Position numbers and translations under genes: made by a program. The notes beneath the pieces were generated by a model that searched no databases, was not told the origin of the DNA, and was given only the letters and a program-made list of their open reading frames with translations. This document shows positions 5,974 through 6,182 of a DNA stretch of 6,182 nt, piece after piece. How positions within the stretch are numbered: position 1 is the first letter of the stretch; every line of letters begins with the position of its first letter. Origin of the DNA: an uncultured Collinsella sp. (GTDB taxonomy: Bacteria > Actinomycetota > Coriobacteriia > Coriobacteriales > Coriobacteriaceae); assembly GCA_959605475.1 (NCBI GenBank), contig CAUHFS010000076.1, positions 1 through 6,182 on the forward strand, in the 5' to 3' direction.

Positions 5974-6020
5974 TGACTCCTTTTTGTGTTTAACCCCTGT
6001 CATGCATGTGGCAGGAGTCA
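5974..6020 (-). promoter_or_regulatory. ptsH: ptsH leader with two mutually exclusive hairpins, one masking the Shine-Dalgarno
   Basis: In the minus-strand RNA, the segment UGACUCCUG (6020 to 6012) has two partners. Pairing with AGGAGUCA (5981 to 5974) gives eight perfect pairs and buries the ptsH Shine-Dalgarno. Pairing with CAGGGGUUA (5999 to 5991) gives nine pairs, two of them G-U, with a 12-base loop (6000-6011), and leaves the Shine-Dalgarno free in an unpaired A-rich stretch. Both use the same segment, so only one can form at a time. The 12-base loop contains the self-complementary CATGCATG (6001-6008). The pairing is directly visible; regulation is inferred. No known riboswitch or RNA-thermometer class is recognised. 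Confidence 0.5.
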
Positions 6021-6034
6021 GATTCACGACGTTG

Positions 6035-6040
6035 TTTATA
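6035..6040 (-). promoter_or_regulatory. ptsH: Possible -10 element of the ptsH promoter
   Basis: TATAAA on the minus strand is 5 of 6 to the consensus and sits in an AT-rich patch 65 bases before the ptsH start, which would put the whole leader switch in the transcript. TAATAT (6038-6043) overlaps it as an alternative. No -35 box is found at 16-18 bp spacing (the sequence there is A-rich), so the promoter may depend on an activator or lie elsewhere. Confidence 0.35.
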
Positions 6041-6165
6041 TTAACTCACATCAAACGGTTTTTCATTGTGTTTCGCACGAATTGTTGGACAGATGTCGTT
6101 CCTGCACGCTCGCCTGCCGGGCGGGGCGGTTAAGTTTGCTGCTCTACAGTCCTGCGCAAGACGGA

Positions 6166-6182
6166 AAGCACATTAAGTGCTT
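6166..6182. repeat. Inverted repeat at the right edge
   Basis: AAGCAC (6166-6171) and GTGCTT (6177-6182) form a perfect 6-bp dyad with a 5-base loop, and the window ends on the last base of the repeat. It may be longer outside. It could be part of a terminator of the gene beyond the edge, on either strand, or an operator upstream of ptsH. The bases from 6041 to 6165 hold no coding region that I can support. Confidence 0.45.

Noticed and set aside
5990..6007. Five-codon upstream open frame (ATG at 6007, TAA at 5990-5992) in the ptsH leader
   Set aside because: No Shine-Dalgarno precedes it and the ATG lies within the CATGCATG palindrome, so translation is unlikely.
5971..6027. N-terminal extension of ptsH by 19 residues
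   Set aside because: It would translate the Shine-Dalgarno and structured leader; HPr family numbering (H15, S46) fits the start at 5970.
6041..6064. CRP-like half site (TGTGA at 6046-6050) and a CRE-like sequence around 6050-6063 upstream of ptsH
   Set aside because: The CRP site lacks its second half and the CRE-like sequence misses about half of the fixed positions; both fit chance.

Overview
The window carries five protein genes and a partial tRNA gene, all on the minus strand. DNA is moderately GC-rich (roughly 60% by eye), with leaders and terminators more AT-rich. Read in the direction of transcription (right to left) the order is: ptsH (HPr), ptsI (enzyme I), a PfkB-family sugar-phosphate kinase, a strong intrinsic terminator, a second PfkB-family kinase, another strong terminator, cca (tRNA nucleotidyltransferase), and the 5' part of tRNA-Glu(CTC), cut by the left edge. 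The codon bias, PTS gene arrangement and protein style suggest a high-GC Gram-positive gut bacterium of the Coriobacteriia, perhaps Collinsella. That is an inference from memory of the group, not a database result.

Right part (about 3796-6182): the general PTS. EI takes phosphate from PEP and passes it to His15 of HPr, which supplies sugar-specific EII permeases not encoded here. ptsH has a structured leader. One 9-base segment can pair either with a nearby partner (9 pairs) or with the ptsH Shine-Dalgarno (8 perfect pairs), and the two pairings exclude each other. The ptsH-ptsI gap holds an imperfect intrinsic terminator and a second stem-loop that uses its U-tract. Together these could let HPr be made in excess over EI.

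Middle part (1674-3795): two 310-residue PfkB paralogues, about half identical by eye, each ending in its own 10-bp GC-rich hairpin plus U-tract. The first probably shares the ptsHI transcript; the second has its own leader. Their family is that of 1-phosphofructokinase and tagatose-6-phosphate kinase, which act on sugar phosphates delivered by PTS permeases. The linkage therefore suggests one unit for sugar uptake and the first committed step. Both have a Cys where the ATP-site motif normally has Gly, and Asn-Gly-Lys-Gly where Gly-Gly-Lys-Gly is usual.

Left part (1-1576): a housekeeping class II CCA/poly(A)-polymerase-type nucleotidyltransferase with HD domain, followed by tRNA-Glu. No mobile element, CRISPR array or phage gene is visible. 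There is no gene-free stretch longer than 300 bases; the right-hand 212 bases upstream of ptsH hold only its leader, a putative promoter and a dyad at the edge.
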